From Stutzerimonas stutzeri (GTDB lineage Bacteria > Pseudomonadota > Gammaproteobacteria > Pseudomonadales > Pseudomonadaceae), in the NCBI RefSeq assembly GCF_038561965.1, contig NZ_CP139348.1, forward strand, positions 620,001-684,000: DNA of 64,000 nucleotides, given 5' to 3'. The notes beneath the pieces are model-generated. The model was not told the DNA's origin. It saw nothing but the letters and a program-made list of their open reading frames with translations, and did no database searches. The position numbers and the translations under genes were made by a program. Each line of letters starts with the position of its first letter. Position 1 is the first letter of the stretch. Positions 42,335 through 51,344 of this stretch are shown here, one piece after another.

Positions 42335-43684
42335 ATGCATATCCATATTCTCGGTATCTGCGGCACCTTCATGGGTTCGCTCGCGGTGCTGGCCAAGGCG
42401 CTCGGCCATCGTGTTACCGGTTCCGATGCCAACGTATACCCGCCGATGAGCACCCAGCTCGAAGCCCAGGGCATTGAACTGACGCAGGGCTACGAGCCGA
42501 GCCAGCTCGAGCCGGCGCCGGATCTAGTGGTGATTGGCAACGCGCTGTCGCGCGGCAACCCGGCGGTGGAATATGTGCTGAACAAGGGTTTGCCATACGT
42601 GTCCGGCCCGCAGTGGCTGGCCGATCACGTGCTGCAGGGCCGTTGGGTGCTGGCTGCTGCCGGCACTCACGGCAAAACCACCACCAGCAGCATGCTGGCC
42701 TGGGTGCTCGAGCATGCCGGAATGAGTCCGGGTTTTCTCATCGGCGGGGTGCCGCAGAACTTCGGCATTTCCGCACGGCTGGGGGATACGCCGTTCTTCG
42801 TGGTCGAGGCGGATGAGTACGACAGCGCCTTCTTCGACAAGCGCAGCAAGTTCGTCCACTACCGCCCGCGCACGGCGATCCTCAACAACCTCGAATTCGA
42901 CCACGCGGACATCTTCCCGGACCTCGCCGCCATCGAGCGGCAGTTTCACCATCTGGTGCGCACCGTGCCCAGTGAAGGATTGGTCATCCATCCCGAGTCC
43001 GAACAGGCGCTCAAGCGTGTGATCGGCATGGGCTGCTGGACGCCGGTGCAGACCACCGGCGAAGGCGGGCAATGGCAGGCAAACCTGCTAAGTGCTGATG
43101 GTTCGCGCTTCGAAGTGATTTTCGAAGGTGCCGTTCAGGGCGTGGTGGATTGGGCGCTGACAGGCCAGCACAACGTTAACAACGCGCTGGCGACACTGGC
43201 GGCGGCGCGGCATGTGGGCGTGCTGCCGAAGCAGGGCGCCGAGGCGCTGAGCGAGTTTCTGAGCGTCAAGCGACGCATGGAGAAGGTCGCCGAAGTCAGC
43301 GGCGTGACCATCTACGACGACTTCGCCCATCACCCGACCGCCATCGCCACCACCCTTGACGGGCTGCGCAAGCAGGTGGGCGATACGCCGATCATTGCCG
43401 TGGTCGAGCCGCGCTCCAACTCCATGAAACTCGGTGCGCACCGCGAAGGCTTGGCCGACTCGGTAGCGCTGGCGGATCAGGCCATCTGGTACGCGCCGGC
43501 TAATCTAGGCTGGGACTTGGCTGCCACCGTGGCCGGCTCGCCGGTTCCAACCACCGTCTGTGATTCGCTGGAAGCGATCATCGCCAAGGTGAAAGCCGAC
43601 GCCGCCCCAGGCACTCAGGTGGTGGTCATGAGCAATGGCGGTTTCGGCGGGCTGCACGGCAAGCTGGCCGCCGCACTGGCGTAG
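42335..43684 (+). CDS. mpl: UDP-N-acetylmuramate:murein-tripeptide ligase
   Basis: A 449-residue cytoplasmic ligase that reattaches recycled L-Ala-D-Glu-mesoDap to UDP-MurNAc. The start is the ATG at 42335 (MHIHILGICGTFMGSLAVLA), with GAGGG six bases away. The Mur-ligase ATP loop is GTHGKTTTSSMLAWVLE; FVVEADEYDSAFFDKRSKFV and ILNNLEFDHADIFPDL are Mpl/MurC motifs; YDDFAHHPTAIATTL is near the C-terminal domain. Its TAG stop (43682-43684) is formed by the first bases of a palindromic element starting at 43681. Clear assignment. Confidence 0.96.
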   Translation: MHIHILGICGTFMGSLAVLAKALGHRVTGSDANVYPPMSTQLEAQGIELTQGYEPSQLEPAPDLVVIGNALSRGNPAVEYVLNKGLPYVSGPQWLADHVLQGRWVLAAAGTHGKTTTSSMLAWVLEHAGMSPGFLIGGVPQNFGISARLGDTPFFVVEADEYDSAFFDKRSKFVHYRPRTAILNNLEFDHADIFPDLAAIERQFHHLVRTVPSEGLVIHPESEQALKRVIGMGCWTPVQTTGEGGQWQANLLSADGSRFEVIFEGAVQGVVDWALTGQHNVNNALATLAAARHVGVLPKQGAEALSEFLSVKRRMEKVAEVSGVTIYDDFAHHPTAIATTLDGLRKQVGDTPIIAVVEPRSNSMKLGAHREGLADSVALADQAIWYAPANLGWDLAATVAGSPVPTTVCDSLEAIIAKVKADAAPGTQVVVMSNGGFGGLHGKLAAALA

Positions 43685-43776
43685 GGTGGAAAACGCCGAA
43701 GGCTTTTCCACGTGTAAGGTTACGGCCGAAGCGCCAACGCCATGTAACGGTGGAAAACGCTTCGCGGTTTTCCACC
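43681..43776. repeat. Pair of palindromes after mpl
   Basis: Units gtagggtggaaaacgccgaa-ggcttttccac (43681-43711) and ggtggaaaacgcttcgcggttttccacc (43749-43776) form two hairpins. The element begins one base before the mpl stop. The rest of the gap to ubiX (43777-43934) shows no gene. Confidence 0.75.
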
Positions 43777-43934
43777 CTGCGAGATTGGATACGGCGAATT
43801 TGTTTCCAGCGCGTCGCAAGCGAAGCTTAGGCAAGGCGAAACCTTGCGAGAAAGCGGAGCTTGCTGGTGCAAGTGAGCATTTCGAATAAGGTTTCAACGC
43901 GGCATACAAGCGCAGCAGCTTTGGGAGCAAATTC

Positions 43935-44564
43935 ATGAGCGGACCGGAACGCATCACCCTGGCCATGACCGGCGCATCCGGCGCGCAGTACGGTCTGCGC
44001 CTGCTCGACTGCCTGATCCAGGAAGACCGCGAGGTGCACTTTCTGATCTCCAAGGCGGCGCAGCTGGTCATGGCCACGGAGACCGATGTGGTGCTGCCGG
44101 CCAAGCCCCAGGCCATGCAGGCTTTTCTCTCCGAATACACCGGCGCCGCTGCGGGGCAGATCCGCGTATTCGCCAAGGAGGACTGGATGGCGCCGGCCGC
44201 GTCGGGTTCCGGCGCGCCGACCGCCATGGTGGTGGTGCCGTGCTCGACCGGCACCCTGTCGGCGATCGCCGCCGGCGCCTGCAACAACCTGATCGAGCGC
44301 GCCGCCGACGTCGCGCTCAAGGAGCGCCGGCAGCTGATCCTGGTGCCGCGTGAGGCGCCTTATTCGAGCATCCACCTTGAGAACATGCTCAAGCTATCCA
44401 ACCTCGGCGTGACCATCCTGCCGGCGTCGCCCGGTTTCTATCACCAGCCGCAGACCATCGATGACCTGGTCGACTTCGTCGTCGCGCGTATCCTCAACCT
44501 GCTCAACATCCCGCAGGACATGCTGCCGCGTTGGGGTGAGCACCATATCGTCAGCGACGATTGA
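43935..44564 (+). CDS. ubiX: Flavin prenyltransferase UbiX
   Basis: A 209-residue enzyme that makes the prenylated FMN cofactor needed by the UbiD decarboxylase in ubiquinone synthesis. Key motifs: MTGASGAQYGLRLLD (FMN phosphate loop, about residues 11-25), VVPCSTGTLSAIAAGACNNL, RRQLILVPREAPYSSIHLEN and LPASPGFYHQPQTI. Length is the family norm. It is one base upstream of the small lipoprotein gene and not linked to ubiD here. Confidence 0.96.
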   Translation: MSGPERITLAMTGASGAQYGLRLLDCLIQEDREVHFLISKAAQLVMATETDVVLPAKPQAMQAFLSEYTGAAAGQIRVFAKEDWMAPAASGSGAPTAMVVVPCSTGTLSAIAAGACNNLIERAADVALKERRQLILVPREAPYSSIHLENMLKLSNLGVTILPASPGFYHQPQTIDDLVDFVVARILNLLNIPQDMLPRWGEHHIVSDD

Positions 44565-44565
44565 A

Positions 44566-44856
44566 ATGATCGGCCGCGGCGCGCTTCTACTGCTTGTCCT
44601 GAGCCAGCTGGGCGGTTGCGCCACGGTGCGCACGCTGGATGCGGCCAAGCCCGGCGCGCCGATCATCTATTCCGGCACACGCCTGGATTGGTACAGCCTC
44701 AATGGCGGCTGCTGCCCAGTTGACCGCTTCGGTACCTTGCCACCGAGATATCCAGCGCTGGATCTTCCCGCCAGTGCCTTGGTGGATACGCTGCTGCTGC
44801 CCTTCGCTGTGGCGGCGGAGCTGGGTGTCGGCCTCGGCGTTCGCGGCGGGCTTTGA
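44566..44856 (+). CDS. YceK/YidQ-type small lipoprotein (DUF1375)
   Basis: A 96-residue lipoprotein starting at 44566, one base after the ubiX stop, so almost certainly co-transcribed. The signal MIGRGALLLLVLSQLGGC ends in a lipobox with the cysteine at residue 18. IIYSGTRLDWYSLNGGCCPV and LDLPASALVDTLLLPFAV match the YceK/YidQ pattern. Function unknown; outer-membrane attachment is expected since no Asp follows the cysteine. Confidence 0.85.
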   Translation: MIGRGALLLLVLSQLGGCATVRTLDAAKPGAPIIYSGTRLDWYSLNGGCCPVDRFGTLPPRYPALDLPASALVDTLLLPFAVAAELGVGLGVRGGL

Positions 44857-44945
44857 GCTGCGTGCAGCATTACTGATCTAGGTTCCGGCTGGCCCCTCGC
44901 GCAGCAGGCATAATTTCCAAGTCTTGCGGCACAAGGAGAGAAGGT

Positions 44946-46793
44946 GTGAAAGACCGGGCTCAGTTCCACATGAATTACTGGATGATCGCCATCCTGGTAT
45001 TCCTCGGTATCCAGTACCTGCTGTCGATCCAGCAGGAGGTGGCAACCATTCCCTACAGTGAGTTCGAACAGCACCTCAAGGAAGGCCGCGTCGAAGAGCT
45101 GGCGATCACCGAGCGCCGCATCGAGGGCACGCTCAAGGAGCCGCTGGCCAGCGGTCAGCGCCGTTTCATCAGCAATCGCGTCGAGCCACAGTTGGCCGAG
45201 CATCTGCAGCAGTATCCAGTGCGCTACGCCGGCAAGGTGGAAAGCACCTTGGTGCGCGACTTGGTGTCGTGGATCGTGCCGGCGATGCTGTTCTTCGGCA
45301 TCTGGCTGTTCCTGCTCAAGCGCATCGGCAGCGGTCTGGGTGGCGGCGGCATGATGCAGATCGGCAAGAGCAAGGCGCGGGTCTACGTCGAAACCGACAT
45401 GAAGGTGAGCTTCGCCGATGTGGCAGGGGTCGACGAGGCCAAGGACGAGCTCAAGGAAATCATCGAATTCCTCCGTGATCCGCAGACCTACGGCCGCCTC
45501 GGCGGACGCATGCCCAAAGGCGTGCTGCTGGTCGGTCCGCCCGGCACCGGCAAGACCTTGCTGGCGCGGGCCGTGGCCGGTGAGGCGAAGGTGCCGTTCT
45601 TCTCCATTTCCGGCTCCGAATTCGTCGAGATGTTCGTCGGCGTTGGTGCGGCGCGGGTGCGTGACCTGTTCGAGCAGGCCCGTACCCAGGCGCCGGCGAT
45701 CATTTTCATCGACGAGCTGGATGCCTTGGGCCGTGCCCGCGGTGCCGGGCCGATGTCGGGTGGGCATGACGAGAAAGAGCAGACGCTCAACCAGCTGCTG
45801 GTGGAAATGGACGGTTTCGATACCTCCAGCGGACTGGTCTTGTTGGCTGCCACCAACCGCCCGGAAATTCTCGACCCGGCGTTGCTGCGTGCGGGCCGTT
45901 TCGACCGTCAGGTGCTGGTCGATCGCCCGGACAAGATCGGACGGGTGCAGATTCTCAACGTGCACCTGAAAAAGTCGCGACTGGGCACCGATGTTGATCC
46001 GCAAGCCATCGCCGCGCTGACACCGGGATTCACCGGGGCCGATCTGGCCAACCTGGTCAACGAGGCAACGCTGCTGGCGACCCGGCGCAATGCCGAGGCG
46101 GTGGCCATGGAGGATTTCACCGCAGCGATCGAGCGCATCATCGCCGGGCTGGAGAAGCGCAATCGCCTGCTCAACCCGCGTGAACGCGAGATCGTCGCGT
46201 ATCACGAAATGGGCCATGCACTGGTGGCCATGGCGCTGCCGGGGGTCGACCCGGTGCACAAGGTGTCGATCATTCCGCGTGGCATGGGCGCGCTGGGCTA
46301 CACCATCCAGCGGCCGATCGAGGATCGTTTCCTGATGACCCGCGAGGAGCTGGAAAACAAGATGGCCGTTCTGCTCGGCGGGCGCGCCGCCGAGTGGCTG
46401 GTGTTCGCCCATTTGTCCACCGGCGCGGCGGACGACCTGGCCAAAGTCACCGATATTGCCCGCGCCATGGTCACCCGCTACGGCATGTCCAAACGCCTCG
46501 GCCACCTGGCGCTGGAGCGTGAGCCGAATGCGTTTCTTGGCAATGAGGCAATGTTGGGGCTCAAGCCGCAGCACGACTATGCCGAGAGCACCGCAACCGC
46601 CATCGATGAGGAAATACAGGAGCTGGTCCAGTCGGCGTTTCAGCGCAGCCTGGAGCTGCTCGAAGCACGGCGTGAACTACTCGAGCGCTGCGCCCGGCGG
46701 TTGCTCCAGCAGGAGACGCTGGATGCCGAAGCGCTGCGCGAACTCAATGCTGCGCCAGTCAGCGATCCGGCTCAGGTGACTGCTCGGATCTGA
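44946..46793 (+). CDS. ftsH: FtsH-type ATP-dependent zinc metalloprotease (accessory paralogue)
   Basis: A 615-residue membrane protease starting at GTG 44946, behind AAGGAGAG. Two membrane helices (about residues 10-28 and 98-117 WIVPAMLFFGIWLFLLKRIG) flank a small periplasmic domain. The AAA module has GPPGTGKTLLARAVAG, IIFIDELDALGRA and the SRH in TNRPEILDPALLRAGRFDRQ; the protease has HEMGH and the third zinc ligand in STGAADDLAKVTD. Everything needed is intact. The usual Pseudomonas ftsH lies next to rlmE elsewhere, so this is probably a second copy. The IDELDAL variant and the short C-terminus set it apart. Confidence 0.92.
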   Translation: MKDRAQFHMNYWMIAILVFLGIQYLLSIQQEVATIPYSEFEQHLKEGRVEELAITERRIEGTLKEPLASGQRRFISNRVEPQLAEHLQQYPVRYAGKVESTLVRDLVSWIVPAMLFFGIWLFLLKRIGSGLGGGGMMQIGKSKARVYVETDMKVSFADVAGVDEAKDELKEIIEFLRDPQTYGRLGGRMPKGVLLVGPPGTGKTLLARAVAGEAKVPFFSISGSEFVEMFVGVGAARVRDLFEQARTQAPAIIFIDELDALGRARGAGPMSGGHDEKEQTLNQLLVEMDGFDTSSGLVLLAATNRPEILDPALLRAGRFDRQVLVDRPDKIGRVQILNVHLKKSRLGTDVDPQAIAALTPGFTGADLANLVNEATLLATRRNAEAVAMEDFTAAIERIIAGLEKRNRLLNPREREIVAYHEMGHALVAMALPGVDPVHKVSIIPRGMGALGYTIQRPIEDRFLMTREELENKMAVLLGGRAAEWLVFAHLSTGAADDLAKVTDIARAMVTRYGMSKRLGHLALEREPNAFLGNEAMLGLKPQHDYAESTATAIDEEIQELVQSAFQRSLELLEARRELLERCARRLLQQETLDAEALRELNAAPVSDPAQVTARI

Positions 46794-46823
46794 TGCTGTC
46801 TGACGGCCCGGCGATCAGCCGGG

Positions 46824-47888
46824 CTAGCGCCGAGCGTGCTGCGTCAACGCCCATTCGACATGCTCACGCACCAGCTCTGACGGATCGTCGCGGCGCGCTT
46901 CGAGCGCTTGCAGCACCGGAATGCTCGAGGGCGCATTGCCCAGGCCGACCGCCAGATTACGCAGCCAGCGCTGGTAGCCGGCGCGGCGCAGCGGCGAGCC
47001 CTCGGTGCGGCTGAGAAACTCCTCCTCTGTCCAGCGGAACAGTGTCGCCAGCTCGGCGTTGTCCAGGCTGTGGCGTGGCTGGAAGTCGCTTTGCTCGGTG
47101 GGGCGGGCGAAGCGGTTCCACGGGCAGACGATCTGGCAATCGTCGCAGCCGAATACGCGGTTGCCAATCTTGTCGCGCAGCTCGACCGGAATCGGTCCTT
47201 TCAGCTCGATGGTGAGATAGGAAATGCAGCGCCGCGCATCCAGCAGTCGTTCGCCGACGAAGGCATCAGTGGGGCAGGCGTCCAGGCAGGCATGGCAGCT
47301 GCCGCAGTGATCACGAGTCATCGACTCATCGACCGGCAGGGCGATATCGACGAACAGCTCGCCGAGAAAGAACCAACTACCGGCCTTGCGGTTGAGCAGC
47401 AGGGTGTTCTTGCCGATCCAGCCGAGGCCGGCCTGCTGCCCGGCGGCCTTTTCCAGCACCGGTGCGCTGTCGACGAAGGCGCGAAAGCCGAACGGGCCGA
47501 CCTCCTGCTGAATGCGCTCGGCGAGCTGCTGGATGCGTTTGCGGATCAGCTTGTGATAGTCGCGGCCCAGCGCATAACGCGACACGTAAGCCTTTTCCGG
47601 GCTGGCCAGCTGCTGGGTCATGCGTGTGTCGCCGGGCAGGTAGTCCATGCGCAGGGAGATGACGCGCAGCGTGCCGGGCACCAGTTCGTCCGGTCGTGAG
47701 CGCTTGGTGCCGTGGGCGGCCATATAGTCCATTTCGCCCTGATAGCCGGCCGCCAGCCAGGCCTCCAGGTGCGCTTCATGCTCACCGAGGTCGACATCGG
47801 TGATGCCGACCTGCTGAAAACCGAGCTCACGCCCCCACTCTTTGATAGAGGCGGCAAGGGCGGCTGGATCTAGAGTTTGGCTGGACAT
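46824..47888 (-). CDS. queG: Epoxyqueuosine reductase QueG
   Basis: A 354-residue enzyme for the last step of queuosine synthesis in tRNA, using cobalamin and two [4Fe-4S] clusters. The start is the ATG at 47886-47888 (MSSQTLDPAALAASIKEWGR). Cluster ligands appear in CGSCHACLDACPTDAFVGER and CDDCQIVCPWNRFAR. A C-terminal HEAT-like region ends the protein (ELVREHVEWALTQHA). It diverges from nnr with a 59-base spacer. Confidence 0.96.
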   Translation of the reverse strand: MSSQTLDPAALAASIKEWGRELGFQQVGITDVDLGEHEAHLEAWLAAGYQGEMDYMAAHGTKRSRPDELVPGTLRVISLRMDYLPGDTRMTQQLASPEKAYVSRYALGRDYHKLIRKRIQQLAERIQQEVGPFGFRAFVDSAPVLEKAAGQQAGLGWIGKNTLLLNRKAGSWFFLGELFVDIALPVDESMTRDHCGSCHACLDACPTDAFVGERLLDARRCISYLTIELKGPIPVELRDKIGNRVFGCDDCQIVCPWNRFARPTEQSDFQPRHSLDNAELATLFRWTEEEFLSRTEGSPLRRAGYQRWLRNLAVGLGNAPSSIPVLQALEARRDDPSELVREHVEWALTQHARR

Positions 47889-47920
47889 CGGAGAGTAGGG
47901 CGGCTTGGCGGGCGGGTGCG

Positions 47921-47926
47921 TATAAT
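47921..47926 (+). promoter_or_regulatory. -10 box of nnr promoter
   Basis: A perfect TATAAT occurs 22 bases before the first possible start codon of nnr. A good -35 at 17 bases spacing is not seen; expression of the nnr-tsaE-amiB-mutL block probably starts here. Confidence 0.5.
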
Positions 47927-47947
47927 TCTGCCAGACATTCCGCCGCG

Positions 47948-49453
47948 ATGATCCCTGCTCCGATGACCGATTCTCTGCCCGTCGCTCTGTACACCGCCGC
48001 ACAGGTGCGCGAACTCGATGCGCGACTGATCGCCGCTGGCACTCCTGGTTTCGAACTTATGCAGCGTGCCGCCCATGCCGCCTGGCGTGCGCTGCGCCGG
48101 CGCTGGCCCGAAACCGGGGTGGTCACTGTGCTGGCCGGGCGCGGTAATAACGCCGGCGACGGCTATCTGCTGGCGGCGCTGGCGCAGCGTGCCGGCTGGC
48201 AGGTCGCGGTGCTGGCGGCAGGTGACCCGCAAGCGCTGCAGGGTGACGCCGCGCTGGCCCTCGCCGAGGCGCAGGCATGTGGCGTGGCCATCGGGCCCTG
48301 GCATGCCGACGCGCCGCTCCAGGGTGTGCTGGTGGATGCGCTGCTGGGCACCGGCATTTCCGGCGACGTGCGCGAACCCTATGTCGCTGCGATCGAGGCG
48401 ATCAATGCCAGTGGGTTACCGGTGCTGGCGATCGATCTGCCTTCCGGGCTCTGCGCTGACACCGGGCATGTGCTGGGTCATGCGGTGCGTGCCGACCTTA
48501 GCGTCACCTTTATAGGCCTCAAGCTCGGTCTGTTCACTGGTGATGGTCCCGATCGCGTCGGCACGCTGGTGTTCGATGACCTGCAGGCCGATCCGCAGAT
48601 CGTCAGTCAGGTCGAAAGCGCAGCTGTCCGCCTCGATCGGCCCATGTTGGCGCAGGTCGCGCCACGCTCGCCGGTCGCGCACAAGGGCAGTTTTGGTCAG
48701 GTGTTGGTGATTGGCGGCGATCTGGGTACTGGCGGCGCCGCACTGCTCAGTGCCGAGGCGGCGTTGCGCTGCGGCGCCGGCATGGTGACGCTGGCGACCC
48801 GGCCGGAACACGTAACGGCCTCGCTGGTACGGCGGCCGGAAATCATGTGCAGCGGCGTCGAGTCAACCTACGGTCTGACGGCGCTCGTCGAGCGTGCCGA
48901 TGTTTTGGTGGTCGGCCCTGGGCTCGGGCAAACGCCGTGGGGTCGTAGCCTGTTATCACTCACGGCGCAGCGTGATTTGCCGCAGGTGTGGGATGCCGAT
49001 GCGCTGAACCTGCTGGCGGCTGGTGCCGTCGAATTGCCGGCAGGGAGCGTGATTACACCGCATCCGGGCGAGGCCGCGCGCCTGCTGCAATGCTCGGTGG
49101 GCGAGGTCCAGGCCGATCGCCCGGCCGCGGCACGCGCATTGGCCCGGCGTTATGCCTGCGTGGCGCTGTTGAAGGGCGCCGGTACGCTGATTGCCGCAGC
49201 GAATGGCCGGCTCGCGCTCTGTGATCGCGGCCATCCGGCCATGGCCGGCGCCGGCCTCGGCGATGTGTTGGCCGGCGTGATCGGCGCCTTGCTGGCACAG
49301 GACTTGACGCCATTCGACGCGGCCTGCCTGGGTGCCTGGTTGCACGCCGCCTCAGGTGAGCGCCTAGGTGAGCAGGGCCGGGGGCTGGCCGCCAGTGATC
49401 TGATTCCCGTGATCCGACAGTTGCTTGAGGAGCAGTCGCCATGCCTGAAGTGA
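47948..49453 (+). CDS. nnr: Bifunctional NAD(P)H-hydrate epimerase/ADP-dependent dehydratase
   Basis: Repairs damaged hydrated NAD(P)H. Up to 501 residues: the N-terminal YjeF epimerase domain (VLAGRGNNAGDGYLLAALAQ, residues about 62-81; LLGTGISGDVREPYVAA), and the C-terminal dehydratase related to ribokinases (GSFGQVLVIGGDLGTGGAAL, VVGPGLGQTPWG, VITPHPGEAARLL, GHPAMAGAGLGDVLAGVIGA). The ATG at 47948 and another at 47963 (MTDSLPVALY) are both possible. Its end overlaps tsaE by 13 bases. Confidence 0.95.
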   Translation: MIPAPMTDSLPVALYTAAQVRELDARLIAAGTPGFELMQRAAHAAWRALRRRWPETGVVTVLAGRGNNAGDGYLLAALAQRAGWQVAVLAAGDPQALQGDAALALAEAQACGVAIGPWHADAPLQGVLVDALLGTGISGDVREPYVAAIEAINASGLPVLAIDLPSGLCADTGHVLGHAVRADLSVTFIGLKLGLFTGDGPDRVGTLVFDDLQADPQIVSQVESAAVRLDRPMLAQVAPRSPVAHKGSFGQVLVIGGDLGTGGAALLSAEAALRCGAGMVTLATRPEHVTASLVRRPEIMCSGVESTYGLTALVERADVLVVGPGLGQTPWGRSLLSLTAQRDLPQVWDADALNLLAAGAVELPAGSVITPHPGEAARLLQCSVGEVQADRPAAARALARRYACVALLKGAGTLIAAANGRLALCDRGHPAMAGAGLGDVLAGVIGALLAQDLTPFDAACLGAWLHAASGERLGEQGRGLAASDLIPVIRQLLEEQSPCLK

Positions 49454-49911
49454 ACCTGTACGCCGCTGACGAGGACGCCATGCTGGCCGTGGGCGCACGA
49501 ATCGCTCAGGTGACCGACGGTCGTGGCGTCATCTATCTGCACGGTGATCTAGGTGCCGGCAAGACGACGCTGTCGCGCGGCCTGATCCGCGGCTTTGGCC
49601 ATGAGGGCAAGGTCAAGAGCCCGACCTTCACCCTGGTCGAGCCTTACGAGTTAGGCGACGTGCAGGTCTTCCATTTCGACCTTTATCGCCTGGTCGACCC
49701 GGAAGAGCTGGAATTTCTCGGCATTCGCGACTATTTCGAAGGCAATGCGCTGTGCCTGATCGAATGGCCGGAGCGCGGGGCGGGCATTTTGCCAAAGGCC
49801 GACATGGACATTACCATTGCACCGCATGAGGCCGGCCGTACGCTGCGCCTGTCGCCCCACACTGCGCGGGGCGAAGCCTGGTGTGTCGCCCTGACCGACG
49901 GAGAGCTATGA
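49441..49911 (+). CDS. tsaE: tRNA threonylcarbamoyladenosine synthesis ATPase TsaE
   Basis: A 156-residue P-loop protein of the t6A37 tRNA modification complex (with TsaB and TsaD). Walker A is GDLGAGKTTLSRGLIRGFG and the downstream KSPTFTLVEPYELG and FHFDLYRLVDPEELEFLGIR are diagnostic. The start overlaps nnr, and the stop overlaps the amiB ATG as ATGA, which indicates coupled translation. Clear assignment. Confidence 0.96.
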   Translation: MPEVNLYAADEDAMLAVGARIAQVTDGRGVIYLHGDLGAGKTTLSRGLIRGFGHEGKVKSPTFTLVEPYELGDVQVFHFDLYRLVDPEELEFLGIRDYFEGNALCLIEWPERGAGILPKADMDITIAPHEAGRTLRLSPHTARGEAWCVALTDGEL

Positions 49912-51344
49912 ATAACATGGGTTTGGGTATGCGCATTCGCACCCTTATAGGCGGACTGGTGCTGTTGCTGATGGCAGCGGACCTGTTGGCTGCCAGCGAT
50001 GTGCAGAGCGTGCGACTGTGGCGCGCGCCGGACAACACCCGCCTGGTGTTCGATCTGTCCGGTCCGGTCGAGCACAAGATCTTCACGCTCACTTCGCCTG
50101 ATCGGCTGGTCATCGATGTCACAGGCGCCACGCTCAAGGCTCAGCTCGACAAACTCGGGCTACAGAACACGCCGGTAGCTTCGCTGCGTGCCGGTCAGCA
50201 TGACGCCAACACCCTGCGTGTAGTGGTCGACCTGCACGCGCCAGTCTCGCCGAAGAGCTTCAGCCTGGCGCCCAATCAGCAATACGGGCACCGCCTGGTG
50301 GTCGATCTGTTCGACCAGGCAACGGCTGCCCGCGCCGCGACACAGCCACCAGCCACCGCTACCCCGGCCACGCCTGCCGCCCCTGTTTCGCCAACCCTGC
50401 CAGCGGTCAAGCTGCCTGCTACGGGCGGCAGCAAGCGTGACATCGTGATCGCCATCGACGCTGGTCATGGTGGCGAAGATCCGGGTGCGATCGGGCCTGG
50501 CAAGGTCTACGAGAAGCATGTGGTGCTGCAGATATCCAAGGAACTGCAGCGCCAGATCAACGCCGACAAAGGCTTTCGTGCCGAACTGGTGCGCACCGGC
50601 GATTACTTCATTCCGCTGCGCAAGCGCACCGAGATCGCGCGCAAGAAAGGCGCCGATCTGTTCGTCTCGATCCATGCCGATGCCGCCCCGCGCTCGGCGG
50701 CTTACGGTGCCTCGGTGTTCGCTTTGTCGGACCGCGGCGCCACATCGGAAACCGCGCGCTGGCTGGCCGACAGTGAAAACCGTTCCGATCTGATCGGCGG
50801 TGCTGGCAACGTCAGTCTCGGCGACAAGGATCAGATGCTCGCAGGCGTGTTGCTGGACCTGTCGATGACCGCTTCCTTGTCTTCCAGTCTCAACGTCGGG
50901 CAGAAGGTGTTGAGCAACATGGGGCGTATCACCCCGTTGCACAAACGCCGTGTCGAGCAGGCCGGCTTCATGGTGCTGAAGTCGCCGGACATACCATCGA
51001 TTCTGGTGGAAACCGGGTTTATCTCGAATCCTTCGGAAGCCAAGAAACTACAGACGGCTAGCCACCAGCAATCGCTGGCGCGCTCGATTCACAGTGGCGT
51101 GCGGCAGTTCTTCCATGAAAACCCACCGCCTGGCACCTACGTCGCCTGGCTGCGGGACTCCGGCAAGATCGCCAGTGCGCCGCGCGAGCATGTGGTGCGT
51201 TCGGGCGAGAGCCTGGCATTGCTCGCTCAGCGCTATCAGGTCAGCCTGGCGGCTTTGCGCAGTTCCAACAGCCTGAGTAATGACGTGATCAAGGTCGGCC
51301 AAACGCTGAATATCCCCGCTACCACACTGGCTTCTCAGCCATGA
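49908..51344 (+). CDS. amiB: N-acetylmuramoyl-L-alanine amidase AmiB
   Basis: A 478-residue periplasmic cell-division amidase that cuts septal peptidoglycan. Signal peptide at residues 1-26 (IRTLIGGLVLLLMAADLLAA), AMIN domain for septal targeting (about 30-130), an Ala/Pro/Thr-rich linker (ATQPPATATPATPAAPVSPT), the Amidase_3 catalytic domain (about 175-400: IAIDAGHGGEDPGAIGPGKV, FVSIHADAA, SILVETGFISNPSEAK) and a C-terminal LysM motif (VVRSGESLALLAQRYQV). The zinc ligands H, E and H are in place. It starts at the ATG at 49908 overlapping tsaE, and its stop overlaps mutL. Confidence 0.96.
   Translation: MNNMGLGMRIRTLIGGLVLLLMAADLLAASDVQSVRLWRAPDNTRLVFDLSGPVEHKIFTLTSPDRLVIDVTGATLKAQLDKLGLQNTPVASLRAGQHDANTLRVVVDLHAPVSPKSFSLAPNQQYGHRLVVDLFDQATAARAATQPPATATPATPAAPVSPTLPAVKLPATGGSKRDIVIAIDAGHGGEDPGAIGPGKVYEKHVVLQISKELQRQINADKGFRAELVRTGDYFIPLRKRTEIARKKGADLFVSIHADAAPRSAAYGASVFALSDRGATSETARWLADSENRSDLIGGAGNVSLGDKDQMLAGVLLDLSMTASLSSSLNVGQKVLSNMGRITPLHKRRVEQAGFMVLKSPDIPSILVETGFISNPSEAKKLQTASHQQSLARSIHSGVRQFFHENPPPGTYVAWLRDSGKIASAPREHVVRSGESLALLAQRYQVSLAALRSSNSLSNDVIKVGQTLNIPATTLASQP

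Noticed and set aside
44667..46574. 635-codon minus-strand open frame opposite ftsH
   Set aside because: Antisense shadow; the plus frame encodes all AAA and protease motifs.
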